Positions 6,596-14,828 are shown, counted from the first letter of the stretch. The stretch is DNA of 16,733 nucleotides from Verrucomicrobia bacterium UBA4286 (GCA_002395905.1 DGVK01000089.1:642-17374); one strand, 5' to 3'. Notes: generated from the letters alone by a model not told the origin. Translations and numbers: made by a program.

Positions 6596-7471
6596 TCAGA
6601 CCGGCATCTTTCGCCGCGCCCCGGGAACATCCATGACAAAACGCGGCAACGCAAGACCGCCTATCGACTCGGCGCACTTGCGTTCTATCTCGACCGCCTT
6701 TTCGCGCGACACCCTGAAGCGGTCTATCCCCGCCACCGGATCGCACATGAACACATAATAAGGTCGTATCCTGGCGGCCGTGAGCGCACGGAAGAGTTTG
6801 AGCATCTGCGCCGACGAATCGTTGACTCCCTTTAGAAGAACGGTCTGGCAACCGACCGGCACCCCGGCGTCCACAAGCCGCGCGGCCGCAGCGCGTGCCT
6901 CCTCCGTGAGTTCATCCGCGCAGTTGAACTGTGTGTTCACCCACACTTTCTTCGAGCGACCCAGCAACCGCGCAACGCGCGCGGTCACGCGAGACGGATT
7001 GGTGCACGGCGCCCGCGTGCAGACGCGCACCATTTCTATCGACGGCAGCGACGCGAATGCGTCAACGAACCGCATGAGGTCCGCATCGGAAAGCGTCATC
7101 GGGTCTCCGCCCGAAAGCAGAACGTCGCGAACCCTCGGGCGGGCCTTCACATATTCAACGCAACGCGCAAGATCCCTCGCCGTCTCCACAATCTCGGTGC
7201 GACCGAAGAGCCACTGCCGCGTGCAGTGGCGGCAGTTCATGAAGCACCTGTCCGCCGTCATGACCAGGACGCGGTCGGGAAAGCGCTGCTTAAGGCCCTT
7301 TACTTTCGATGCGTGCGAAAGCTCTCCGAAAGGATCCTCTTCATACCCGTCGCCGGAACGCTCCGCCGCACGCCGCCCTTTCGGGTCGTAGACCTGAAGC
7401 GCGAAGCGTCGCGACGACTCCGCCAGCCGTTTCGAATACTCGCATGCATATTCAGGAAACGCCGTCTTCAT
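6596..7471 (-). CDS. KamA-family radical SAM aminomutase, short form
   Basis: The 291-residue protein has the radical SAM CX3CX2C cluster motif (C76, C80, C83) and the SAM-binding GGDP at 121-124. By motif alignment with lysine 2,3-aminomutase, the residues that contact lysine there are kept: R85 after the third Cys (carboxylate), D244 in YYVFMCDP and D281 in FVMDVPG (epsilon-amino). K288 in PGARRKMPV sits at the PLP-lysine position. The family PGGGGK loop is altered to PGARRK. The chain ends just after this lysine, lacking the C-terminal zinc/oligomerisation tail and part of the N-terminus of about 410-residue enzymes. It is even shorter than EpmB (about 340). The likely reaction is a 1,2-amino shift on lysine or a close analogue. 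Its ATG follows directly on the TGA of the AT-DH-PPTase gene, in the same frame, so it is the last gene of the operon. Confidence 0.85.
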   Translation of the reverse strand: MKTAFPEYACEYSKRLAESSRRFALQVYDPKGRRAAERSGDGYEEDPFGELSHASKVKGLKQRFPDRVLVMTADRCFMNCRHCTRQWLFGRTEIVETARDLARCVEYVKARPRVRDVLLSGGDPMTLSDADLMRFVDAFASLPSIEMVRVCTRAPCTNPSRVTARVARLLGRSKKVWVNTQFNCADELTEEARAAAARLVDAGVPVGCQTVLLKGVNDSSAQMLKLFRALTAARIRPYYVFMCDPVAGIDRFRVSREKAVEIERKCAESIGGLALPRFVMDVPGARRKMPV

Positions 7472-10400
7472 TCAATCCTCCGCAAAAAGCGCCGCTGGCA
7501 GGAAGCAGAACGCGAGCGCATGGTCGTGCATCGTCTTTACTGTCACCGGCAGATCGCGTCCCTTGAGATTGCGGAAGGCGTCCCCCCACGCGCCGTCAAG
7601 CCTCATCGTGAGGCGGCCGACATCCGGCTCGTAACCGCTTACCACCATCTCTTTGGGGCTGTAGCGTATCCCTGTCCCCAGCGCTTTTGAAACAGCCTCC
7701 TTCGCGCACCAGAACCGCAGTATCGCATGAGACACGGGACCTGCCGCTTTCGCCGCGAGTTCAAGTTCGTCCGGCATGAAGACGCCGTCGGTGAACTCCT
7801 GCGACAGGTCGCGCCCGACAGACTCCACGTCCACGCCGACTCTTGCGTTCGCGGCCGCGAGGCCTATTACAAAACGCGAGGTGTGGGCGATCGCGATGTC
7901 AAGCTTGGACCTGAGCTGATCCATCCACGCGCCTACGGCATACGGCTTCCCCAGATCGTCCGCGAAAACAGTCACATCAGCGTAGCTCCACCGCGCCTGA
8001 TGGTAGTCTTTCAAGAATCTCCTCACCGCCTCCTTGGCGGCTATACGCCCGAAGAGCCACTCCGTGCGGCGCGCGGCGGAACCCGGCATTCTCCGGAAAT
8101 CCGCGCGCTCCTTCGCGCCCAGAACCATGTGGGCGAACGTCTGAAGCCACACTTCATCATTGCGCTCGAACACAGGATACGGAACCTCCGTCACATACGC
8201 GGACGATACGTCGACCGACGGATTCCCCATCTGCTCCCGCGACAGACCCTTGGTGACAAAGCTCGTCGCCGGCTGCATTATGAGGTCGCGGTATTCGCTT
8301 CTCACGTGCTCTACGCGCTCCTCCCAGCCGGATATCGTCGCTATCGCGCCGCCGTCGCCGTCCGACACGACGATGTCGCACAGATGGCTCTTCGGCGTCA
8401 CGCCCGTAAGCCGCAGATAGCACTTTACGCGCGAACCCTCCTTGGGCAGCGGCGCCAGGATGTCCATCCGCCTCATGCGGAACGGCGACGAATAGGCGTC
8501 GTCCATGCGCTCCTTGCCTATCCACCGCGAAAAACGCTCGTGGCTGTGCCACAGAGTGTAGCCGCTTACGACGACCTCCATGAGCAGCGGGTTGACCAGC
8601 CACAGCGGGAAGCGCGTGTATGTAACGCATCCTGCGAGCTGCGGAACCTCCACTTCATAATCTATACCCGTCTCGCTCCAGGTCTCGGCGAATGTTATAC
8701 CTCTCAGCCGCGGACCGCACGACAGCCTGAAAGGATATATGTCGCGTCCCGACCAGTGGACCGTCCTCGGATTGAACTGGGCGGGAACGCTCACGGGACG
8801 CGGCTGCGGCGGATTCTTCGAAAGCACGAACGTAGCCTCCATGACAGGCCACGTATAGGCGCTTCCCGGAGAGTCGTCGCGCAGCTGAACCTTCACGGCC
8901 GCCAGGTCGGGGCTTCCGGACGCGACGCGCTCGGCTCTTATGAGAACCGTGAGCACATCGTCCTCGAAAGCAACGGCGCGGCGGCACACAAGATCCTCTA
9001 TCGACGAAAGAATGCGGTTTGGCGCAAGCATCGCCGCGACCTCGGCCATAATCTCCGCAGCGAGCGGCATCGTCATCTGGACAAAGCCTCTAAGCTCCGG
9101 CTCGGCGTATGATATCTGGCTCCCGCCAAGAGCGAAGTCGCCTATGAACGGCGCCTCCTTGAGACTGAACGTCTTCTTGACCTCTATCGACACGCCCGGG
9201 CTGTGGCTTACGGCGTCGGCGTCGGAGACGAGCGGATTCAGCGCACCAAAATCGAACTGCCTCGCGCGCCGCGCCTGCGCAGCGACTGCGGCCGCACGCT
9301 GCGCCGCTCTCGCGCCCCTCCCCTTCGGATCGACGAACGCCGTGGTGGCGACCTTGAGAGGAGTGTCCTCGGAAAGCAGCGTCATTCTTGGAAACGCGCG
9401 CGACAGACGCATCTCCGTCTCACGACGCGTCGAAGGCGCTATCTGCGCATCGAAGTCCAGCACCTTCGCGCCGCGTCTGCGAAACGCCGCCGACCGGTCG
9501 GGAACCGCTCCAAGCGCGGCGAGCTGGGCGAGGGCATGCATAACCTGCGGCACTCCTCTGCGGTGGATCGAGTTCGTCGCGACTGCCGCGTGGTCCAGAT
9601 CTTTGAGCGCGTCGTCGACAGCCGTCGTCATAAGGCCGCGCGGCCCCACCTCAAGAAAGACCCTGTAACCGGCCTCGTGCATGGCCCGCACGGTAGCGCC
9701 GAATCTGGCGGGGCTTGCCCAGCGCTCAGCCATCTCGCCGCGCGCCTTCCTGAGCCGTGCGGAATGCGGCGCGGCGGTGGCGCAGGACCACACCTCGATA
9801 TCGGGATCGCCCTTCATCCACGCATCCGTGAACTTGCGTATCGCAGGCACCAGCTTCGCGCACTTCTCTGTGTTGAAAGGACGGTTCAACGCGAGGCGCA
9901 TCGCCCTCACGCCCGCTTCGGCGAACGCCTCCATCGCAGTGTCGGCGAAAGCCGCGTCCACGGCGAACGTCTTCTGCCGCGGCGACAGGTCCACAGCGAG
10001 AACGGCCCTGCCGGGAGGAAACGACGCGAGGACCGCGTCCGCCTCGTGCTCGTCGCGCAGCAGGAGCGACACCATCGCCGTCTCCGGCAGGCCAGAATGA
10101 TCCACCGCCTTGTCGACGACACGGTATATGTCGCGGATGAGCTTCACCCTCGTCGGGCGGTCAAACCCCTTCCCGGCGAATCCGGCCAGAACCATCGACG
10201 CAAGATCGCCGCCCGCAAAGCCGACGACACCGTCCGGATGAAGCGCGCAGTCTGAAAGAAGTCTCGCCATCGCGACGCACCCTGTATAGGCCGAGACGAA
10301 CCCCTGCGCATACGCTCCCGAGCTGAATACATCTGCATCATGGCGGTAGTAAGACGCCGGCGGGAACACGAAATTGGACGGGGTGAAGTCGCCGCCGTTC

Positions 10401-10813
10401 TGCGCAAGAGCCTCCTCCAGTTCGTCGAAGGCGCTGCGGCACGCGCTCTGCTCTATGGCGAGATCCCGCATCATATCGGGGTAGAACGACGCCACGCCGG
10501 GAAACACGAACGCGAGCTTCCCGCCGCCGTCGCCGAGCAGCCGCACGCTGTTCCAGTAGGTCCCGCTCTTGTCCCTTATGCGCCGCAGAGAGCCGCCGGC
10601 GATCCTGGACGCGGCCGACATGAGGCGCGTGCGCAGATCCTGAACGGTTTCCACGACGAAGGCCACCGCCGAATCCCCCTCGCCGAGCGCGCATGTACAG
10701 GCGATGTCGGCAAGAGACGCCGAAGGCACGCGGTCGAGAAAAGCCGCAACCCTGTTCATCTCTTCGACGAGGGCTTCCGTGCCGGATGCGCGCAGTATGA
10801 CGAGTTCGCTCAT
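7472..10813 (-). CDS. PKS/PUFA synthase-like fusion: AT-like, DH-like, PPTase
   Basis: The start is ATG 10813 (MSELVILRAS); longer readings only run over the upstream TIGR02757 gene. The 1113 residues begin with a post-ketosynthase linker (1-95) but no KS. An acyltransferase-like domain follows (about 98-430, FPG at 104-106, VFLEVGPRGLMT at 385-396). Its nucleophile elbow reads GFAGGD, so A200 replaces Ser, and N314 stands where the catalytic His belongs (PFNTE). A double hot-dog dehydratase-like region (about 540-835) has D559-F560 in place of Asp-His, C699 in the FHGP-equivalent SCGP, and E746 at the usual Asp. The C-terminal domain (about 915-1108) is a Sfp-type phosphopantetheinyl transferase with GVDVE (D995, E997) and WCAKEAVSK (E1039, K1043) intact. 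Only carrier-protein priming looks catalytically competent; AT and DH may be scaffolds. The KS and ACP partners are not in the window. Start and stop are tightly coupled to both neighbours. Confidence 0.85.
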   Translation of the reverse strand: MSELVILRASGTEALVEEMNRVAAFLDRVPSASLADIACTCALGEGDSAVAFVVETVQDLRTRLMSAASRIAGGSLRRIRDKSGTYWNSVRLLGDGGGKLAFVFPGVASFYPDMMRDLAIEQSACRSAFDELEEALAQNGGDFTPSNFVFPPASYYRHDADVFSSGAYAQGFVSAYTGCVAMARLLSDCALHPDGVVGFAGGDLASMVLAGFAGKGFDRPTRVKLIRDIYRVVDKAVDHSGLPETAMVSLLLRDEHEADAVLASFPPGRAVLAVDLSPRQKTFAVDAAFADTAMEAFAEAGVRAMRLALNRPFNTEKCAKLVPAIRKFTDAWMKGDPDIEVWSCATAAPHSARLRKARGEMAERWASPARFGATVRAMHEAGYRVFLEVGPRGLMTTAVDDALKDLDHAAVATNSIHRRGVPQVMHALAQLAALGAVPDRSAAFRRRGAKVLDFDAQIAPSTRRETEMRLSRAFPRMTLLSEDTPLKVATTAFVDPKGRGARAAQRAAAVAAQARRARQFDFGALNPLVSDADAVSHSPGVSIEVKKTFSLKEAPFIGDFALGGSQISYAEPELRGFVQMTMPLAAEIMAEVAAMLAPNRILSSIEDLVCRRAVAFEDDVLTVLIRAERVASGSPDLAAVKVQLRDDSPGSAYTWPVMEATFVLSKNPPQPRPVSVPAQFNPRTVHWSGRDIYPFRLSCGPRLRGITFAETWSETGIDYEVEVPQLAGCVTYTRFPLWLVNPLLMEVVVSGYTLWHSHERFSRWIGKERMDDAYSSPFRMRRMDILAPLPKEGSRVKCYLRLTGVTPKSHLCDIVVSDGDGGAIATISGWEERVEHVRSEYRDLIMQPATSFVTKGLSREQMGNPSVDVSSAYVTEVPYPVFERNDEVWLQTFAHMVLGAKERADFRRMPGSAARRTEWLFGRIAAKEAVRRFLKDYHQARWSYADVTVFADDLGKPYAVGAWMDQLRSKLDIAIAHTSRFVIGLAAANARVGVDVESVGRDLSQEFTDGVFMPDELELAAKAAGPVSHAILRFWCAKEAVSKALGTGIRYSPKEMVVSGYEPDVGRLTMRLDGAWGDAFRNLKGRDLPVTVKTMHDHALAFCFLPAALFAED

Positions 10814-11562
10814 TTGGAAGATATTATACCAAATCCGAAGAGCGCGAAGTCGCCGCGGCACGGATCGCCCGGGAACGCCTCGGCCAGCGACGACGTGAGG
10901 CGGCGCGCCGCGCACATCGACGCGCACGGGCTCGAAAGAAGTCCAAGCCGCCGCGCCTCCTGCACGACATGCGTGTCGAGCGGGACGACAAGAGTGGACT
11001 TGTCGATGAAATCCGACCACAGCCCGAGATCTACCGGCGAACCGTCGCGCACCATCCACCGCAGGAACATGCAAACCCTCTTGCACGCCGATCTGGCGTT
11101 TTTCGGGATCACCGCGCCGTCCCCGTTCTCCGAGAAAAAGCGGCAGATCGCCTCTACCGCCTTGAGTGCGTCGCCGCCAGACCGCGCCTTCACAAACTCC
11201 CCGAGCGTTCCATGCCGCGTCATCAGCTCTCTGTACGCGCGCAGGAAGGCGTTCATCGTCTCGAACGTGAAAAAGCGGTAAAAGCACCGCGACGCATCCG
11301 GCGGCAGGTCGCGCTCGAACGCGCCCGTGCGCACCCAGCAGTCCATGTCGCCGCGCGCGCGGTCGAGCAGCCACTGTATCTTCGGCAGGAACTGACTGCG
11401 CGCGCCGAAACTCAGCGACGAGGCTACAAACGCCGTCGCCTCCCGGTTGGCGGCGCCCTCCACCTGATGCATGAACCACGACGGATCGCCCTCGAGAAAC
11501 GACGGCGTTTCGAATCTGGCGGCGTATCTTCTAAGCTTCGCTTTTGTCGATGGATCCATCAT
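10810..11562 (-). CDS. TIGR02757 family protein of unknown function
   Basis: The 250-residue soluble protein matches the TIGR02757 (DUF2400) pattern. It has an N-terminal FLEGDPSWFMHQ segment and the core KNARSACKRVCMFLRWMVR (about residues 177-195). Next comes VDLGLWSDFIDKSTLVVPLDTHVVQEARRLGLL, then a C-terminal DFALFGFGI. The fold is thought to be helical and related to HhH-GPD DNA glycosylases, but no activity is established. The start is ATG 11562, which overlaps the uup stop as ATGA; an in-frame ATG at 11559 would remove one residue. Its TGA overlaps the next ATG in the same way at 10810-10813. The last codons (GIISSK) also carry the TGGTATAAT promoter word for the downstream fusion gene. 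Confidence 0.85.
   Translation of the reverse strand: MMDPSTKAKLRRYAARFETPSFLEGDPSWFMHQVEGAANREATAFVASSLSFGARSQFLPKIQWLLDRARGDMDCWVRTGAFERDLPPDASRCFYRFFTFETMNAFLRAYRELMTRHGTLGEFVKARSGGDALKAVEAICRFFSENGDGAVIPKNARSACKRVCMFLRWMVRDGSPVDLGLWSDFIDKSTLVVPLDTHVVQEARRLGLLSSPCASMCAARRLTSSLAEAFPGDPCRGDFALFGFGIISSK
10823..10831 (-). promoter_or_regulatory. TGGTATAAT word inside the TIGR02757 3' end
   Basis: The minus strand reads TGGTATAAT with TATAAT at 10828 to 10823, 9 nt before the ATG at 10813. There is no Shine-Dalgarno between them. If used, transcripts would start 2 or 3 nt before the AT-DH-PPTase start codon. It encodes GII of the upstream protein, so it may be coincidental; no -35 was found. 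Confidence 0.45.
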
Positions 11563-13277
11563 TCCCCTCCCCGTTCCGCAAGCTCGGCCCAGCGTTCTAC
11601 AAGCGTTTCAAGCTCCGACTCGGCAAGCGGCAGCCTGTCGGAAAGCTCCTTGGCTTTTGCAGGGTCACTTCTGAAAAGCGACCCGTCGGCCATCGCCTCC
11701 CTCATGCCGGCAAGCTCGCTTTCGAGCGCGTCGATCCTTCCGGGCAGCGCGTCGAGCTCGCGCCTCTCGTTGTATGAAAGCTTCTTCTGGCGCGACGGCT
11801 GCTGCGTCTGGACGGCAGGCTGCTCCTTCGCGGCCTCGCGCCCGGACGTCTCTTCCCCGCGTTCCCCTCGCGCCGCCGGCCGCTGCCGCAGATAGTCTTC
11901 GTATCCGCCCGGATACTGCCGCACCGAGCCGTCGCCCTCAAGAACCAGCGTCGAGGTGACGACGTTGTCGAGAAACTCGCGGTCGTGGCTCACAAGAAGC
12001 AGCGTCCCCGAATAGGCGAGAAGCTGCTCTTCAAGAAGTTCGAGCGTCTCTACGTCGAGATCGTTCGTCGGTTCGTCCATGACGAGCAGATTCGAGGGGC
12101 GCATGAAAAGTCTGGCGAGCATAAGCCTCGCGCGCTCTCCGCCCGAAAGCGCCTTGACCGGCGTGCGCACGCGCTCGGGCGTGAAGAGGAAATCCGCGAG
12201 ATACGAGTATATGTGCTTCTTCACGCCGCCGACGACTACTTCATCGCGGTCGGCGGCCACATTCTCGCCGACCGTCAGCTCGGGGCGCATCTCGCTTCTG
12301 AGCTGGTCGAAAAAGGCGAGTTCCACATTCGTGCCGCGCACCACCTCGCCTGATGTCGGCGCGAGCCGTCCCGTGAGAAGATTCAGAAGCGTCGTCTTTC
12401 CCGCCCCGTTCCGGCCGAGGATCCCTATGCGCTCGCCGCGCAGCACGTTGGCGGTGAAGCCCGAAACGACCGGCTTTTCAGCGCCCGGGTAGGTGAAGGA
12501 GATGTCCTTCACCTTGAGAACGCTTACGCCGCCGGGCGCGGCGGTGTCGAGCTTCATGGAGGCCGTTCCTGCGGCCGTGCGGCGCGCGGCGAACTCTTCG
12601 CGCAGTTTCATCAGCGCGGCGACGCGGCCTTCGTTGCGCGTGGTGCGCGCCTTCACACCGCGGCGTATCCACGCCTCTTCCTGCGCGAGCTTCTTGGACT
12701 TGCGCTCCCAGTAGACCGCCTCGTCCGCAAGAAGCTCGGCCTTGCGCCTGACGAACGTAGGATAGTCGCACTCCCATCCCGAGAGCTCGCCCCGGTCGAG
12801 ATCGAATATCCTGGTCGCGACGCGCTTCAGAAAGCGACGGTCGTGCGTCACGACGAGAACCGCCAGATCGCGCCGGCGGCGCAGCATCCCTTCCAGCCAG
12901 TCGATCGCCTCCATGTCCAGATGGTTCGTAGGCTCGTCGAGCAGCAGCAGGTCGGGTTGCGACATGAGCGCCGATTCAAGAATGCTGCGGCGCCGGCGGC
13001 CGCCCGAAAGCGCGTTGAACGCAGGGTCGTCCGGACGGTCGGCCGGGACCTCCTGCGAAACGTAGACCGTCTTGAGACCGGGCGCGCGGACTATCTCGCC
13101 GCCGTCCGGCGCCAAGCCGCCCGCGATCACTTTCATGAGCGTGGACTTCCCCTCGCCGTTGCGGCCCGTAAGCGCCGCCCGCATCCCTTTCGAGATCGAA
13201 AGCGACACGCCGTCCAGAACTGGAGGGCCGCCGAACGCCAGCGTGACGTCCTTGAGCGATAGCAGGAAATCGCTCAC
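11559..13277 (-). CDS. uup: ABC-F family ATPase, Uup type
   Basis: The 572-residue soluble protein has two ABC domains and no membrane segment. Domain 1: Walker A GRNGEGKST (38-46), Q75, LSGG at 90-93, Walker B LLLLDEPTNHLD (110-121), H145. Domain 2: GRNGAGKTT (288-296), Q325, LSGG 378-381, LLVMDEPTNDLD (397-408), H431. The interdomain linker carries EAWIRRGVKARTTRNEGRV, typical of Uup. The C-terminus (about 500-570) is a charged coiled coil, also a Uup trait that binds DNA or ribosomes. ABC-F proteins act on ribosomes; Uup is also linked to suppression of transposon excision and replication stress. Domain 1 has only 14 residues between the Q-loop and LSGG, against 52 in domain 2, so most of its helical subdomain is missing. 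The start codon is GTG at 13277, overlapping the GH20 stop as GTGA; the stop overlaps the next ATG. Confidence 0.9.
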   Translation of the reverse strand: MSDFLLSLKDVTLAFGGPPVLDGVSLSISKGMRAALTGRNGEGKSTLMKVIAGGLAPDGGEIVRAPGLKTVYVSQEVPADRPDDPAFNALSGGRRRRSILESALMSQPDLLLLDEPTNHLDMEAIDWLEGMLRRRRDLAVLVVTHDRRFLKRVATRIFDLDRGELSGWECDYPTFVRRKAELLADEAVYWERKSKKLAQEEAWIRRGVKARTTRNEGRVAALMKLREEFAARRTAAGTASMKLDTAAPGGVSVLKVKDISFTYPGAEKPVVSGFTANVLRGERIGILGRNGAGKTTLLNLLTGRLAPTSGEVVRGTNVELAFFDQLRSEMRPELTVGENVAADRDEVVVGGVKKHIYSYLADFLFTPERVRTPVKALSGGERARLMLARLFMRPSNLLVMDEPTNDLDVETLELLEEQLLAYSGTLLLVSHDREFLDNVVTSTLVLEGDGSVRQYPGGYEDYLRQRPAARGERGEETSGREAAKEQPAVQTQQPSRQKKLSYNERRELDALPGRIDALESELAGMREAMADGSLFRSDPAKAKELSDRLPLAESELETLVERWAELAERGGE

Positions 13278-14758
13278 TGAAGCGGTGCGCAGTTGATGTG
13301 CATTTCACGTATCATGCGGCGGCGCATCGCCGCAATACGCACCTTGAAGCCGGGCCAGCTCTTGTTGGCGGGTTCGGTCCAGAGACACTCCGCGAGAGCG
13401 CTCATGCGCGGCCACATCTTCCATTCATACTCGCTGCCGCTCCAGGTGTATTCGGTCCAGTTGTTGCCCTGTCCGCCGAGAACGTGATGCTGCTCGTTTT
13501 CGGGGATGCCGGCCGCCGGATTGAAACCGTAGCAGCGCTCAAGCGTCGCCTGGAAGCCGTAGTTGATATACTCGTACGGGTCGTCGTCAAGCCCCTGCGG
13601 ATTGTCCAGATAGCACGGATCGACCGGCGTCATCACGACATCGTTCCCGCGAGAAGCGGCCGTGATTCCGCCCTTGGCGCCGCGCCAGCTCATGATGATC
13701 GTGTCTTTCCCGGGATTGCCGTGGAGCACCTCGTCCCAGCCGATGGCGCGCTTGCCCTTCGAGGCGAGATACTTGGTGAAATGGTCGGTCATCCAGCCCT
13801 GAAGTCCTTCCTCGCCGTTCAGCCCGAGGTCGGCGATGCGCTTCTGGCACCTGGGGCACGTCTTCCACAATTTCTTCGGCGCCTCGTCGCCGCCGATGTG
13901 CACGACCGGCCCGGGGAAAAGCCCGCATACTTCGTCAAGCACGTCCTCCAGGAACTTGACCGTCCTGTCGCTGCCGCCGCAGAAAATATGCTCGCTCACC
14001 CCCCAGCGGCACCACGGCGTGAACTGCTCGCCTGTGCAGCCCAGCTCCGGATAGGCCGAAATCGCCGCGAGCGCGTGGCCGGGCAGCTCTATCTCGGGCA
14101 CGATGGTTATGTGGCGCGCGGCGGCGTAGGCGACGATCTCGCGCACATCGTCCTGCGTGTAGAAGTAGGGGCCGTACGGGATGTTGTTGTTGACCCAGTG
14201 CGAACCCGGCTCGGGGACGTCCTTGGGCGTGCGCAGGACAACCGGCTTCGGGCTGCCCGGCCTCACCGCGCCCTTCTCCGTAAGAAGCGGATATTTCTTT
14301 ATCTCGATTCTCCAGCCCTGATCCTCTGTGAGATGCCAGTGGAAGACGTTCAGCTTGTGAAGCGCCATCGCGTTCATCGTCTTCATGATCGACTCCTTGC
14401 CCATGAAGTGGCGGCAGTCGTCGAAGTGAAGCCCGCGCCACTTGAAACGCGGCGCGTCCTCGATATCAACGCACGGGATCGGGTTGCCGAGCTGCTTGAG
14501 GGTCTGGACGGCGTAAAAGCGCCCCGCGTCGTCCGACGACCACACCGAAATCTTCTCGGGCGTCACACTCAGGCGGTAGCCTTCGGCGGGAATCGATTCG
14601 TCGGCGGCGTATTCAATCTTCGCCGACCAGTCGCCTTCGCACTTGAACACGCCCTCCTTCTCCACGACCTTGTTCGGCATCGGAATGACATTTATCGCGG
14701 CAGATGCAGCGAACGCAACCGCTCCCGCGGCAGTCGCCGCCAGCACTTTATCAATCAT
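13274..14758 (-). CDS. Secreted GH20 beta-N-acetylhexosaminidase
   Basis: The 494-residue protein has a signal peptide (MIDKVLAATAAGAVAFAASA, cleavage near 20/21). A short GH20b-like N-domain follows (about 22-100), then the TIM barrel (about 105-480). GH20 landmarks are WRGLHFDDCRHFM (107-119), LNVFHWHLTEDQGWRIEIKK (136-155), PEIELPGH (221-228) and the catalytic pair D291-E292 in HIGGDEAPK. The Glu is the acid/base and the Asp orients the substrate 2-acetamido group. WDEVL (341-345) also fits the subsite. The enzyme removes terminal beta-GlcNAc or GalNAc from chitin-type, mucin or glycoprotein glycans outside the cytoplasm. It is the first gene of the five-gene operon, with a clear promoter and an AAAGGAGA ribosome site 9 nt before the ATG. 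Its TGA overlaps the uup GTG start. Confidence 0.94.
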   Translation of the reverse strand: MIDKVLAATAAGAVAFAASAAINVIPMPNKVVEKEGVFKCEGDWSAKIEYAADESIPAEGYRLSVTPEKISVWSSDDAGRFYAVQTLKQLGNPIPCVDIEDAPRFKWRGLHFDDCRHFMGKESIMKTMNAMALHKLNVFHWHLTEDQGWRIEIKKYPLLTEKGAVRPGSPKPVVLRTPKDVPEPGSHWVNNNIPYGPYFYTQDDVREIVAYAAARHITIVPEIELPGHALAAISAYPELGCTGEQFTPWCRWGVSEHIFCGGSDRTVKFLEDVLDEVCGLFPGPVVHIGGDEAPKKLWKTCPRCQKRIADLGLNGEEGLQGWMTDHFTKYLASKGKRAIGWDEVLHGNPGKDTIIMSWRGAKGGITAASRGNDVVMTPVDPCYLDNPQGLDDDPYEYINYGFQATLERCYGFNPAAGIPENEQHHVLGGQGNNWTEYTWSGSEYEWKMWPRMSALAECLWTEPANKSWPGFKVRIAAMRRRMIREMHINCAPLQ

Positions 14759-14767
14759 AATGGACTA

Positions 14768-14775
14768 TCTCCTTT
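14768..14775 (-). promoter_or_regulatory. Strong Shine-Dalgarno of the GH20 gene
   Basis: The minus strand reads AAAGGAGA, 9 nt ahead of the ATG at 14758, which supports this start and the signal peptide behind it. Confidence 0.8.
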
Positions 14776-14798
14776 CTTGGAAGTGAATGTGAAGTGTT

Positions 14799-14828
14799 AT
14801 TATACCATTTATCTTCCGCCGCCGACAA
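14799..14828 (-). promoter_or_regulatory. Promoter of the five-gene GH20 operon
   Basis: TGGTATAAT occupies 14807 to 14799 on the minus strand, with TTGTCG at 14828 to 14823. The 18-bp spacing is the same as at the LamG promoter (TTGCCG-18-TATAAT). The expected transcript start near 14792 gives a leader of about 33 nt containing the Shine-Dalgarno. It sits between the transposase stop and the GH20 gene. Confidence 0.75.

Noticed and set aside
7727..9112. 461-codon plus-strand open frame
   Set aside because: Antisense to the AT-DH-PPTase gene; Arg-rich translation with no recognisable motif.
9203..10255. 350-codon plus-strand open frame
   Set aside because: Antisense to the same gene; composition and lack of motifs mark it as a shadow.
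10814..11479. Longer N-terminus for the AT-DH-PPTase gene
   Set aside because: The 222 extra codons are the TIGR02757 gene read in another frame; the domain starts at MSELVILRAS with a coupled ATGA junction.
10969..11895. 308-codon plus-strand open frame
   Set aside because: Antisense across the TIGR02757/uup junction; no motif and no start signals.
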